DNA from: Candidatus Bathyarchaeota archaeon BA1 | GTDB taxonomy: Archaea; Thermoproteota; Bathyarchaeia; Bathyarchaeales; Bathyarchaeaceae | Assembly (NCBI GenBank): GCA_001399805.1 | Contig: LIHJ01000081.1 | Location: 1-38,367 of the forward strand | DNA: 38,367 bases | Reading direction: 5' to 3' | Part shown: positions 22,935-30,864 of the stretch, in pieces | How positions within the stretch are numbered: position 1 is the first letter of the stretch | How the letters are laid out: every line of letters starts with the position of its first letter | Notes under the pieces: generated by a model | Told to the model about the DNA's origin: nothing | Seen by the model: only the letters and a program-made list of their open reading frames with translations | Database searches by the model: none | Made by a program: the position numbers and the translations under genes

Positions 22935-23498
22935 ATGATGCCCAATGATGTAAAAGAAATAAAATGGCACGGTAGAGGGGGACAAGGTGCGGTAACCGCA
23001 GCTGAAGTAATAGCGATTTCAGCGATAGATGAAGGAAAGTATGCTCAAGCGTTTCCTTCTTTCGGGCCGGAGAGGAGAGGAGCCCCAGTAGAAGCCTTCA
23101 CACGAATAAGCAACGAGCACATATACCTGAAATGTCAAGTTTATCACCCCGACATAGTGGTGGTTTTAGATCCAACATTACTAGAAGTCGTGAATGTAAT
23201 CGAGGGCCTTAAAGATGAAGGAATGCTCATAATCAACACCGAAAAGCCACCAAAACAAGTAAAACAAGAGCTGAACGCGAAAATACGCATAGCCACGGTG
23301 GACGCCACAAAAATCGCGCTAAAAGAGATAGGAAGGCCGATAACCAACACGGCAATCCTGGGAGCGTTCATTAAAGCAACGAACCTCGTGGGACTGGATT
23401 CGACGGCTAAAGTATTGATGAGTAGGTTTAAGGGAGAAACGGCTGAAATGAATGTTAGAGCCATGAAAAGGGCGTATGAAGAAACAATTGTTGAATAA
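22935..23498 (+). CDS. porC: 2-oxoacid:ferredoxin oxidoreductase, gamma subunit
   Basis: The 187-residue protein starts IKWHGRGGQGAVTAAEVIA and contains FPSFGPERRGAPVEAFTRI and VYHPDIVVVLDPTLL, the gamma-subunit signature. It lies in the order gamma-delta-alpha-beta typical of archaeal pyruvate:ferredoxin oxidoreductase. The start is one of two adjacent ATGs (22935 or 22938). AGGAGA lies six bases ahead, and the TATA-like TTTATATG at about 22905-22912 argues against the in-frame ATG at 22911. First gene of the operon. Confidence 0.9.
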   Translation: MMPNDVKEIKWHGRGGQGAVTAAEVIAISAIDEGKYAQAFPSFGPERRGAPVEAFTRISNEHIYLKCQVYHPDIVVVLDPTLLEVVNVIEGLKDEGMLIINTEKPPKQVKQELNAKIRIATVDATKIALKEIGRPITNTAILGAFIKATNLVGLDSTAKVLMSRFKGETAEMNVRAMKRAYEETIVE

Positions 23499-23514
23499 AA
23501 CATGAGGCGTTTGT

Positions 23515-23814
23515 ATGAGTAAAAAACTTGAGACATGGAAAGAAGTTTCCATGGGCGCGATAATAACTAAGCCCGGAAACATAGCAGAGTATAAAACCGG
23601 CGGCTGGCGATCCTTCAGGCCAGTCAAGGATGAGGAGAAATGCAACAACTGTGGCCTCTGCTGGATTTTCTGCCCAGATGCAGCGATAGAAATCGATGAA
23701 AAGGGGGATTATAAGGCGCCGAACTTAGACTACTGCAAGGGATGCGGCATCTGTTCAACAGAGTGCCCATTAAAGGCATTAGAGATGGTTGAAGAGGGAT
23801 CTAGGGGGGCTTAA
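23515..23814 (+). CDS. porD: 2-oxoacid:ferredoxin oxidoreductase, delta (ferredoxin) subunit
   Basis: The 99-residue protein binds two [4Fe-4S] clusters: CNNCGLCWIFCPDAA near residues 43-57 and CKGCGICSTECPLKA near residues 73-87. An N-terminal segment (TKPGNIAEYKTGGWRSFRP) is typical of PorD. It relays electrons from the thiamine site to free ferredoxin. Sixteen bases after porC and four before porA. Confidence 0.92.
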   Translation: MSKKLETWKEVSMGAIITKPGNIAEYKTGGWRSFRPVKDEEKCNNCGLCWIFCPDAAIEIDEKGDYKAPNLDYCKGCGICSTECPLKALEMVEEGSRGA

Positions 23815-23818
23815 CGCT

Positions 23819-24997
23819 ATGGGAAAGATAATGGGCATAAGTGGCAACGTGGCAATCGCGCATGCGGTGAGACTGGCAGATGTTGATGTAGTTTCAGCGT
23901 ACCCAATAACGCCGCAAACTACAGTCGTTGAAAAGTTGTCTGAATTTGTTGCGGAAGGGCTGCTAGACGCCGAATTTATAAAAGTGGAGTCGGAGCACTC
24001 AGCCTTAAGTGCATGTATAGGAGCATCGGCAGCGGGGTCAAGGGCTTACACATCCACATGCGGGCCTGGATTAGCCTTAATGCATGAGTTGCTGTGGGTG
24101 GCATCTGGCTTAAGGCTGCCAATAGTTATGTCGGTAATCAACAGATCCTATTCAGCACCAATAAGCATATGGTCAGATCATTGTGATTCGCTGGCGCAAA
24201 GAGATTCGGGGTGGGTTCAAATTTATTGTGAAGACTGCCAAGAAGCCTTTGACACAACATTACAAGCCTTTAAGATAGCTGAGAATGAACAGGTGCTGCT
24301 TCCCGTGATGGTTGGCTACGATGGATACATACTTAGCCATTTAGTAGAGCCTGTTGAAATATTAAATGAAGAAGAGGTGAAACTGTTCCTCCCTCCCTAT
24401 AAGCCGAGGCATATCCTTACCCCAGACAACCCAGTTACAATGGGGCCAATAGCCTTCCCCTCACACTATTTCGAGTTTAAGCGACAACAAGAAGAAGCGA
24501 TGGTAAAAGCAAAGAAAGTAATCACAGAAGTTGGGGACGAGTATGGAAAGCTGTTCGGCAGACGATGTAGGCACATAGAAAAGTACCGGGTAGAAGACGC
24601 TGAAGTGCTACTCTTAACGATGGGCTCAATAACGGGCACAGCAAGGCTGGTGATCGACAAACTTAGGAAACGAGGAAAAGCCGTCGGGCTAATTAAATTA
24701 AGGACATTTAGACCCTTTCCAACGGAAGAAATAAAGGAAGCAGCTCGCAACTCAAAGGTTCTGGCAGTTGTCGATAAAAATATATCCTTCGGAGCACCCG
24801 GTGGCATCGTCCAAGTGGAAGTCAGATCAGCCCTTTATAAAGAGGGAGACTCACCCCACGTCATGGGGTTCATAACAGGCTTGGGAGGTAGGGACGTTAC
24901 GATGGATCACTTCTTCACAATGGCTGAAAAAGCACTTAAAGTGGCTGAGACGGATAAACTCGAAAAGGATATTGAGTACATTGGTGTAAGGGGTTGA
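23819..24997 (+). CDS. porA: 2-oxoacid:ferredoxin oxidoreductase, alpha subunit
   Basis: The 392-residue subunit has GNVAIAHAVRLADVDVVSAYPITPQTTVVE near the start. Further in are KVESEHSALSACIGASAAGSRAYTSTCGPGLALMHE, with the conserved Glu and Thr of the TPP/substrate pocket, and IWSDHCDSLAQRDSGWVQIY. The C-terminal part (LKVAETDKLEK) completes domain II. The start at 23819 is set by the porD stop; an upstream in-frame ATG at 23789 lies inside porD. The substrate is probably pyruvate but other 2-oxoacids cannot be excluded by eye. Confidence 0.93.
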   Translation: MGKIMGISGNVAIAHAVRLADVDVVSAYPITPQTTVVEKLSEFVAEGLLDAEFIKVESEHSALSACIGASAAGSRAYTSTCGPGLALMHELLWVASGLRLPIVMSVINRSYSAPISIWSDHCDSLAQRDSGWVQIYCEDCQEAFDTTLQAFKIAENEQVLLPVMVGYDGYILSHLVEPVEILNEEEVKLFLPPYKPRHILTPDNPVTMGPIAFPSHYFEFKRQQEEAMVKAKKVITEVGDEYGKLFGRRCRHIEKYRVEDAEVLLLTMGSITGTARLVIDKLRKRGKAVGLIKLRTFRPFPTEEIKEAARNSKVLAVVDKNISFGAPGGIVQVEVRSALYKEGDSPHVMGFITGLGGRDVTMDHFFTMAEKALKVAETDKLEKDIEYIGVRG

Positions 24998-25001
24998 AAA
25001 A

Positions 25002-25901
25002 ATGGTCTTAATAAAGGAGTTGCCAAGAGAAGAGTACTTTAGCTACGGTCATAGAGCATGTGCTGGCTGCGCAGAGCCCATAGCAACGAGAATCGTGACA
25101 AAAGCCATAGGCAGAGATATCATAGTGGTGAGCCCAACCGGATGCCTAGAGGTTATAAGCTCCCCATACCCTCAAACGGCTTGGCGCGTTCCCTGGATAC
25201 ATGTTGCATTCGAAAACGCAGCGGCGGTCGCATCAGGAATTGAAGCGGCTTTGAAAGCGCAGATTAGGAAAGGAAGGAGGGAAGGAAGAAAGATCCACAT
25301 AGTGTCCATTGCCGGTGACGGGGGTACCGCAGATATTGGGTTGCAAGCATTGTCCGGTGCCATGGAACGAGGGCATGACATGCTGTACGTCTGCATCGAC
25401 AATGAGGCCTATATGAACACGGGAATCCAGAGGTCCAGCGCAACACCCTATGGGGCATGGACAACGACGACTCCCTATGGAAAGTTAAGCATAGGGGAAG
25501 ACAGATGGAAGAAGGACGTACCAGCCATAATAGCGGCTCACGATGTGTCATATGTAGCCACAGCCTCTGTATCCTACCCCACAGACCTTTATGAAAAGGC
25601 TAAGAAGGGAGCCGAAATTGAAGGACCAGCGTACATACACGTTCTAACTCCGTGCCCAGTCGGATGGAGATTTGACAGCAGCCTAACAATACGCATGGGG
25701 AGGCTGGCTGTTGAAACCGGATACTGGCCACTATACGAAGTAGTGAATGGAGAGTTCAAACTCACAAAACGAATCAGAAAGAGAAAACCAATTAAGGAAT
25801 ATCTGGAACTTCAAGGAAGATTCAGGCATCTACCCGATAAAGAAATCCAAAAGATACAAGAACATATAGATGCAAAGTGTAAGAGTATGGGGATGGAATA
25901 A
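25002..25901 (+). CDS. porB: 2-oxoacid:ferredoxin oxidoreductase, beta (TPP-binding) subunit
   Basis: The 299-residue subunit binds thiamine diphosphate through SIAGDGGTADIGLQALSGA and CIDNEAYMNTGIQRS (GDG...N pattern near residues 104-145). Proximal-cluster cysteines appear in HRACAGCAEP near residues 18-27, with a further Cys in VSPTGCLEV and another in LTPCPVGW. All four cluster ligands seem present. Last gene of the operon, four bases after porA. Confidence 0.93.
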   Translation: MVLIKELPREEYFSYGHRACAGCAEPIATRIVTKAIGRDIIVVSPTGCLEVISSPYPQTAWRVPWIHVAFENAAAVASGIEAALKAQIRKGRREGRKIHIVSIAGDGGTADIGLQALSGAMERGHDMLYVCIDNEAYMNTGIQRSSATPYGAWTTTTPYGKLSIGEDRWKKDVPAIIAAHDVSYVATASVSYPTDLYEKAKKGAEIEGPAYIHVLTPCPVGWRFDSSLTIRMGRLAVETGYWPLYEVVNGEFKLTKRIRKRKPIKEYLELQGRFRHLPDKEIQKIQEHIDAKCKSMGME

Positions 25902-26336
25902 GCCACTCAACCGGCATCTTTTCTCAAATCATTCTGGCTTCTTAAACCGTCTTTAACGCCCCATACTCTATACTTCATTCCTTTTCAAACGCCCGCTTAT
26001 TTAGGAAGAAGATTTATGCAATTTGGTGCTCCACGCGTAGAGTACTCGTTAACGAAGGATGGCTAAACGTTAAGGAAATCGATAATGCCCTTGATGGAAT
26101 GGGCATCATCAAGAACCGTAAAGGGACAATAGTAAAGCATGATGGGGCTGGGGTTAGCTTTATACCTCGTTTTGAACCCCCGCTTTTAATAATTGGTGTG
26201 GGATTCTTTCTATGACTGTTTATGTTGTATGTAAGACTTTTGTCGATGCTTAGACCTAAGAAAAGATCATGCCCACAAATATCGAAGTCTGAAGCCTTTT
26301 AATTGTTTAAGCAAAGAAATAATTAGGTGATACCTC
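25902..26336. other. Gene-poor stretch with a coding-like relic
   Basis: An open frame on the plus strand (25946-26215, no good start codon) contains RRVLVNEGWLNVKEIDNALD and MGIIKNRKGTIVKHDGAG, which reads like protein, but no family comes to mind. TTTATACC and similar A/T-rich elements near 26155-26165 could be chance. It is best read as debris following the oxidoreductase operon. Confidence 0.3.
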
Positions 26337-26707
26337 TTGAGCATACTTAAAGAACTAAGTAAAACTTGCACTTTTATTAGCGGAACAACTTCAAAAAGAA
26401 TTCAAAGATGTACATGTTAAACCTCGCAAGTCGAAGGCTGTTTTTGCGAGAAGCTCTCATTCATTCTATCAGAATTATGACCTTTATGTAAAGAGGGATC
26501 AGGCACTTCTAGTAGGATTAAGTTGCTAAGGCAAAGAGTGAAGTTGACTACGATCCGAAATGGTATCGCAACATTGTCTTTGATGAAACTGCTTTGAATA
26601 AACTATCTGAGCTCTTTCCTGAACGTGAAATCAAGACTGATTATGATGCTGTTAAGCTAGTAGAAGAACTTGGAGACGATGCCTCAGCAGAATTAAAGAA
26701 GCAGTAA
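26337..26707 (+). pseudogene. Decayed unknown gene in three frames
   Basis: TTG 26337 starts LSILKELSKT. The sense continues in a second frame (ALLLAEQLQKEFKDVHVKP, SHSFYQNYDLYVKRDQALLV) and finally in a third (AKSEVDYDPKWYRNIVFDE, LNKLSELFPEREIKTDY, LVEELGDDASAELKKQ, TAA at 26705). Two single-base shifts join the pieces into about 120 residues. The protein is hydrophilic with no membrane span. I do not recognise it; the DxxxW-Y-N pattern is distinctive enough for a profile search. Confidence 0.45.
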
Positions 26708-27071
26708 AAGAGAGGGATAAAGTGTCCTCGAATAGTGGATGAAAAGGAAGTTTGTAATTATAAGTAAAGTAAGAAGACCGAGCAAGTGGCCAGAAATAAC
26801 TCGTAAAATTTTTTCAAAGACGCACGCGCACAGCGATGCTGGCGACTTTTTCCTTGCATAGTATTATGGGGATTAGCAGATATGAGAGCGAGAGAAAGAG
26901 AAAGAAAAAGGAGGGAGGAATAGAGACAGAAATACACGCACGCGCAGAGAATGAAGGCTTACTTGGTTTCTCTCGCTTGAAACGTAGCCAAAATTCGAGA
27001 GTAGGGGATCAAGATATTTGGTGATAAATGTGCAAGTAGATCAATGAATAGAAGTAAGCGAATGTGGAGAA
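26708..27071. other. Non-coding stretch with purine-rich run
   Basis: A run rich in G and A at about 26880-26930 (GAGAGCGAGAGAAAGAGAAAG) is followed by alternating CACGCACGCGC. Frames across it are low-complexity translations and not credible genes. No promoter or RNA structure is evident. Confidence 0.3.
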
Positions 27072-27422
27072 CTAGGTTTTGGCTGGGACACGCATCTTTT
27101 CAGCTTCTTGCTCTGCTATTTGTAATGAAACCTCATTTACTATCTCATTTAACCTTTTTACCAATGGATGCTCTGCGTTTATCCTGTACATCGTAGCTCT
27201 TCCTATGTTCCTAGTAGGCTTGACTATTCCTAATTCTTCCAGATCTTTGAAGTTCTTGTAGAAGGTCTGCTTGCTCACCCCCAATTCTCTTACGATCTCG
27301 CTTTTGCTAAAGTCGAAGTACGGGTTGTCTAGGAAAATATCCAGTATCCTTAGCTTAGGTGAGTAGCCAAGCATCTTCACGAAAAGGGTTTCCCCAAGAT
27401 CCTTGTACCTGACTTCTGACAT
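27072..27422 (-). CDS. Winged helix-turn-helix transcriptional regulator
   Basis: The 116-residue protein has the core LRILDIFLDNPYFDFSKSEI, then VRELGVSKQTFYKNFKDLEELGIVK (helix-turn-helix with recognition helix SKQTFYKNFKDL). A wing TRNIGRATMYRI and a C-terminal helix LVKRLNEIVNEVSLQIAEQE for dimerisation follow, about residues 20-110. This is the ArsR-like wHTH layout common among archaeal antitoxin-type or single-domain regulators. It has no cysteine ligand set for metals. It diverges from the small wHTH gene at 27485, and two A/T repeats in between may be its own operator. Confidence 0.75.
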   Translation of the reverse strand: MSEVRYKDLGETLFVKMLGYSPKLRILDIFLDNPYFDFSKSEIVRELGVSKQTFYKNFKDLEELGIVKPTRNIGRATMYRINAEHPLVKRLNEIVNEVSLQIAEQEAEKMRVPAKT

Positions 27423-27484
27423 ACAAAAGTATTTAGAGAGAGAAGTATTTAAGTCTTAACCATTAACGGTATTATAAGTGTACC
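27423..27484. promoter_or_regulatory. Divergent promoter region between two regulators
   Basis: On the minus strand CTTAAATACTTCTCTC and CTAAATACTTTTGT form two direct repeats (AAATACTT) ending two bases before the ATG at 27422. On the plus strand GTATTATAAG lies just ahead of ATG 27485. The first element is a plausible TATA box at the right distance for a leaderless message; the repeats could be an autoregulatory site. Confidence 0.4.
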
Positions 27485-27792
27485 ATGTTTCCTCTCAGCG
27501 CAGACAAAAAAATCAAGGCAATGGTCCTAAGTAAACTGAGGAATAGGGCTGTTGGGGTGCTAGATACACGCCTCTCCATACTCTAGTGCGGTGGCTCAGC
27601 AGGAGGATAAAGAGAGATGGAAAAAGGGTTCAAAGAGCGGTAAAACAACTCGTCAATGAAGGATATCTTATACTCCATAAAAGGGGAGAAACAGTCTCAT
27701 TAAATCCAGCAAGGAGTAGGAAATCTTGGAGCTCATTGGAACTTATGGAAATTCTATGCATCAACGGTTTACTTGAGAAGCTTCCGAAATAG
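27485..27792 (+). pseudogene. Small winged-helix protein gene with a one-base frameshift
   Basis: ATG 27485 starts MFPLSADKKIKAMVLSKLRN. After a GGG run at 27546-27548 the sense shifts frame to CWGARYTPLHTLVRWLSRRI, then RAVKQLVNEGYLILHKRGE and VSLNP. That is a known archaeal small DNA-binding protein type in which RGCWG follows KLRN. One additional G would restore about 102 residues. As given, the first frame stops at TAG about 27587 and the second has no normal start, so it is broken or affected by a sequencing error. Confidence 0.6.
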
Positions 27793-27880
27793 AAAGGCAT
27801 AGGCTAAAACAATAACCGTTTTTCGACCTCTAATTCCAAAAATAACGTCAAAAAGACGACAAAATCGATACGTTGAATGG

Positions 27881-27975
27881 TGCGGGGGGTGGGATTTGAA
27901 CCCACGAACCCCTACGGGATAGCCGCCTCAGGGCTACGCCTCTGGCCATCTTTGACCTGGCTTGGCAACCCCCGC
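27881..27975 (-). tRNA. tRNA-Leu (anticodon GAG) with extended D-arm
   Basis: Acceptor arms GCGGGGG and CCCCCGC with discriminator A pair fully. The T arm is GTGGG-TTCAAAT-CCCAC and the long variable arm TCCCGTAGGGG marks a class II tRNA. The anticodon arm TAGCC-CTGAGGC-GGCTA is perfect and gives anticodon GAG (Leu, CUC/CUU). Between acceptor and anticodon arm there are about 10 bases too many: the expected GCC-AAGCCAGGTCAAA-GGCG is interrupted by GATGGCCAGA before GGCG. The CCA tail is not encoded. ATTATTTAC upstream (27986-27994) contains the likely TATA box. Confidence 0.85.
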
Positions 27976-28030
27976 TTGGGCTGTATTATTTACATCCATG
28001 CCTTCAGTTAAATCTTACTTCGTAGGGGCT

Positions 28031-28834
28031 TCACTCTTTAACCATTGGTGGTGGTGCCCGCTTATGTTTGGATCTATCGAATCGGCGTAACACTTCCTCC
28101 ACAGCCTCGATGGGAACGCCTGTCAACTGACTGACCTGTTTCGGCGGCAGCCTGTAATCGAATAGTCCGACCAGCACAGGGTCCAGCTCCTCATAGCTCA
28201 GGGGTATCTCATCTGTTGCCTTGTGTCCTGGGTAGAGCTGAGGGCTGCTGGGCTTGTATGCAATCCTTTCTGGTATACCCAGATATTTTGCTAGTTCCCT
28301 AACCTGTGTCTTATAAAGGTGGCTGGTTGGCAAGAGGTCCACACCACCGTCTCCATACTTGGTGAAGTAGCCGATCAGGCGCTCACTGCGGTCCCCGGTG
28401 CCAGCGACCAGATAATTGTGGAGGTTCGCATAGTAGTAGAGGATGATCATGCGGATCCTGGCGAGGATGTTTGCCATGGGGATTCTTTGCTTAAGGTCCT
28501 TCTGATCAACATGCAGCTCCTTAAAGAATGCCTCACCAATGCATTGAATATCAACGAGTTCGGTTCGTATTCCCAGCCAGTCCGCCAGCTCCTTTGCATC
28601 CTTAATGTCTTGTGATGGGGTGAATGCCGTAGGCATGACAACGCCCAGGACCTTCTCCTTACCCAGTGCACGGACACTGAGCGTAGCCACCAGGCTACTG
28701 TCCACGCCTCCGCTTAATCCAACCACTATGCCGGCAGCATCGGCATCCTCAACGGTTTTTCTGAGGAAGACCTCGATTTCATTGGCGGTTTTTTTGAAAT
28801 CAAGTCTTAGGGCGTCTTTATCCAACTTGTTCAT
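28031..28834 (-). CDS. nadE: NH3-dependent NAD+ synthetase
   Basis: The 267-residue protein has the PP-loop VVGLSGGVDSSLVATL (SGGVDSS at residues 41-47), then GVVMPTAFTPSQDIKDA, RIRMIILYYYANLHNYLVAG and TGDRSERLIGYFTKYGDGGVDLLP, all NadE landmarks. No glutaminase domain is fused, so ammonia is the amide donor. It makes NAD+ from nicotinate adenine dinucleotide and ATP. The C-terminal KPSSPQLYPGHKATDEIPL matches the substrate loop. Start at ATG 28834. Confidence 0.95.
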   Translation of the reverse strand: MNKLDKDALRLDFKKTANEIEVFLRKTVEDADAAGIVVGLSGGVDSSLVATLSVRALGKEKVLGVVMPTAFTPSQDIKDAKELADWLGIRTELVDIQCIGEAFFKELHVDQKDLKQRIPMANILARIRMIILYYYANLHNYLVAGTGDRSERLIGYFTKYGDGGVDLLPTSHLYKTQVRELAKYLGIPERIAYKPSSPQLYPGHKATDEIPLSYEELDPVLVGLFDYRLPPKQVSQLTGVPIEAVEEVLRRFDRSKHKRAPPPMVKE

Positions 28835-28970
28835 GCTTTGTCCCCGACTTTTACATTGAATTTCATCTAAATCCGACTTTTGTGTGCTTTGCTATGTTTG
28901 CGACAATAAGTCGTTTGCACTACCGAGTTTTAATAGTTATCGCTGCGAACGTCATTCCAATGGTGACGGC

Positions 28971-29411
28971 CTATATTATCCGAAGGTCTTCCTTTATCGT
29001 TGTTAGAACCACATGTGTGTTGGTTCTCTCTATGAAGGGCATTGCAAGCAAAGATTTCGTAAAGTTGCTCAATTCTTCTCTGCTCTTAAACTTCGCGATA
29101 ACCATGGCATCTGTTAAACCAGTTACATCATATACGCAACAAACCATCGGTAACCTTGCGATCTCCTTCTCCATTTCCAAAAGCCTACCTTTGGATACGG
29201 TTATCTCCGTTATCACGGTTAATTCGTAACCAAGTTTTTCATGGTCTAGCACGGCAGAGTACCCCTTTATCACCCCTTCCAGCTCCATCTTTTTCATTCT
29301 CGATAAAACCGTGCCTACGGAGACCCCGACCCCTCTTGCTATTTGCCTACATGACAGCCTAGCATCCGAAAGCAGCATTTTAAGGATTTTAACATCTGTT
29401 TGATCCAACAT
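28971..29411 (-). CDS. Lrp/AsnC-family transcriptional regulator
   Basis: The 146-residue protein opens LDQTDVKILKMLLSDARLSC, then RQIARGVGVSVGTVLSRMKKMELEGVIKGY (helix-turn-helix, about residues 20-50). A RAM domain follows (ELTVITEITVSKGRLLEMEK, CCVYDVTGLTDAMVIAKFKS) that binds small effectors and builds octamers. Adjacent ATGs at 29414 and 29411 are both possible; GAGGAGAG lies ahead. Tandem TATA-like elements upstream (29436-29500) leave room for autoregulation and for control of whatever is transcribed to the right. Confidence 0.9.
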   Translation of the reverse strand: MLDQTDVKILKMLLSDARLSCRQIARGVGVSVGTVLSRMKKMELEGVIKGYSAVLDHEKLGYELTVITEITVSKGRLLEMEKEIARLPMVCCVYDVTGLTDAMVIAKFKSREELSNFTKSLLAMPFIERTNTHVVLTTIKEDLRII

Positions 29412-29515
29412 CATATCTCTCCTCGATCACACATCTATTAGATTTTAAATCATTTTTTGTCACATTCGTATAACATATCTTTAATAATATTTATGTTTTA
29501 CATTTGATTATACTT

Positions 29516-29596
29516 GTGAAAACTTCGGTGGTGGAGACATTGCTAACATCCTTAAAGGTGGCATTGGAGGAGCAGGACAAGACGAAATCTGTGTAA
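29516..29596 (+). other. Short 26-codon frame divergent from the Lrp gene
   Basis: GTG 29516 starts a frame reading KTSVVETLLTSLKVALEEQ and ending at TAA 29594. An A/T-rich promoter-like stretch (AATATTTATG, about 29486-29495) lies ahead. It may be the truncated head of an Lrp-controlled gene or a tiny peptide. After it, to 29696, nothing is recognisable. Confidence 0.25.
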
Positions 29597-29696
29597 AAAG
29601 GTTAGTGAAAATGGGAGAACACGATGGGAAATAGTGAGGTGCTTTCTCCCATGGGGAAGCCACTACTGGAAAAGAGTTGGAGTTCAGAAACAGGCT

Positions 29697-30767
29697 CTAG
29701 GCTTGTCTGGTTCTTCTTCTTTTTATTAAGATGATCGCAGGCGCGAGACCGCCTAAAATGATAGTTGCTGAAACAGTCAATATTGCCTCCGTCAGAGGTA
29801 TGGAACCCGTCTTTAGTTGCTCCTTAAGCATTTCCGACATGAAACCCCCCTTGGCCAAGGGCATGGTGAAACCCGTTAAGGCTCCTATGGTGGGCCCGAC
29901 ATCTATCAACCCCTTGTGGCATTAACAACCACGTTAACTTTGTATCCGGGCCTATGACAAGCATCATAACGCGTCGGCATCCTTCGCAATTATCCCCATC
30001 GTCTTGGAAACCTGTCTTTACGCCACCGAGGTGTCTCCCATGGTTGTTGGTCACGAAGATGGTGGTTTTGCCCTTATACACGGGGTCATCTTGTATTTTC
30101 AGCCATAAATAGTAGATGAGCTTGTCGGCGTCCCGGATCGCGTTTGTGTATGCGGACCAGCTCCCTGAATGACCCGTGCTGTCGGTCATGCCAAAGTTAA
30201 CCATAACAAGCGAGGGGTGATCCCTGTTCACCACATCCTTTAATATGTCCCACGTGGCAACGTCTCCCGTGTGCTTCATCTCGCCTGACTTACGCAAACT
30301 AGACGAATCTATTTGGCCCCGTATGGCTTGCCATAATCTGGGTAGTCGCTGTAGTTCGTGCTGATTAGGTTCATTTTTTGGACCACCACCCAAGTCTTGC
30401 TCATGGTGCCCCCTTCTGCTTCCGATAATACTCAAAGACTGTGGGTTGGTGAGGCCTCTCAGTCCCATCGTTTTTGATATTCTCCCAGATCCCTGTTAGC
30501 ATTGCCGTATGAGCCGGAACAGTAACCGTTAAACGGTTGTTGTGGAAGTCTGTGTAGATGGTTCCAAGGGCCTTAGGTCATTTCAGATGTGGGGTATGAA
30601 TTCATGGGTTGGGTCCCCGAACCCCATCCATCACCACCAAAAAGACGCTACTCGTATCATACTTTATGGCCACATTCGTATAGCAAGGATCATTGACAGC
30701 CAGAGCTGACACCATTAAAGTTTCCAGCAAAATCATGAAGACAAGTCTGAATTTGCGATTAAATTTG
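29697..30767 (-). pseudogene. Decayed secreted alkaline phosphatase-superfamily gene
   Basis: Pieces in several frames line up in the right order on the minus strand. First comes a possible signal segment (30767 downwards) ending in SSVFLVVMDGVRG, the first metal-binding Asp block. Then TIYTDFHNNRLTVTVPAHTAML (about 30575-30500) and HPSLVMVNFGMTDSTGHSGS follow, then KTTIFVTNNHGRHLGG. Last is DVGPTIGALTGF with a C-terminal membrane anchor and RRRTRQA (29697). At least three frame changes are needed. Some metal ligands are altered: NFGMTD where LxxxDxxGH is usual, and TNNHG where TSDHG is usual. It once encoded a membrane-anchored phosphatase or phosphodiesterase. Confidence 0.6.
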
Positions 30768-30864
30768 ACTCCTCCTAAGCATCTTCATGCGCAATATACC
30801 ATAAAAAGGTGATGAACGTATCGTCACAGTTGAACATGGAATCCGAAAGCATCAGAAATAAGTT

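Noticed and set aside
26836..27024. 62-codon frame over the purine-rich run
   Set aside because: Translation is low-complexity (ESERKRKKKEGG) and reflects the DNA repeat.
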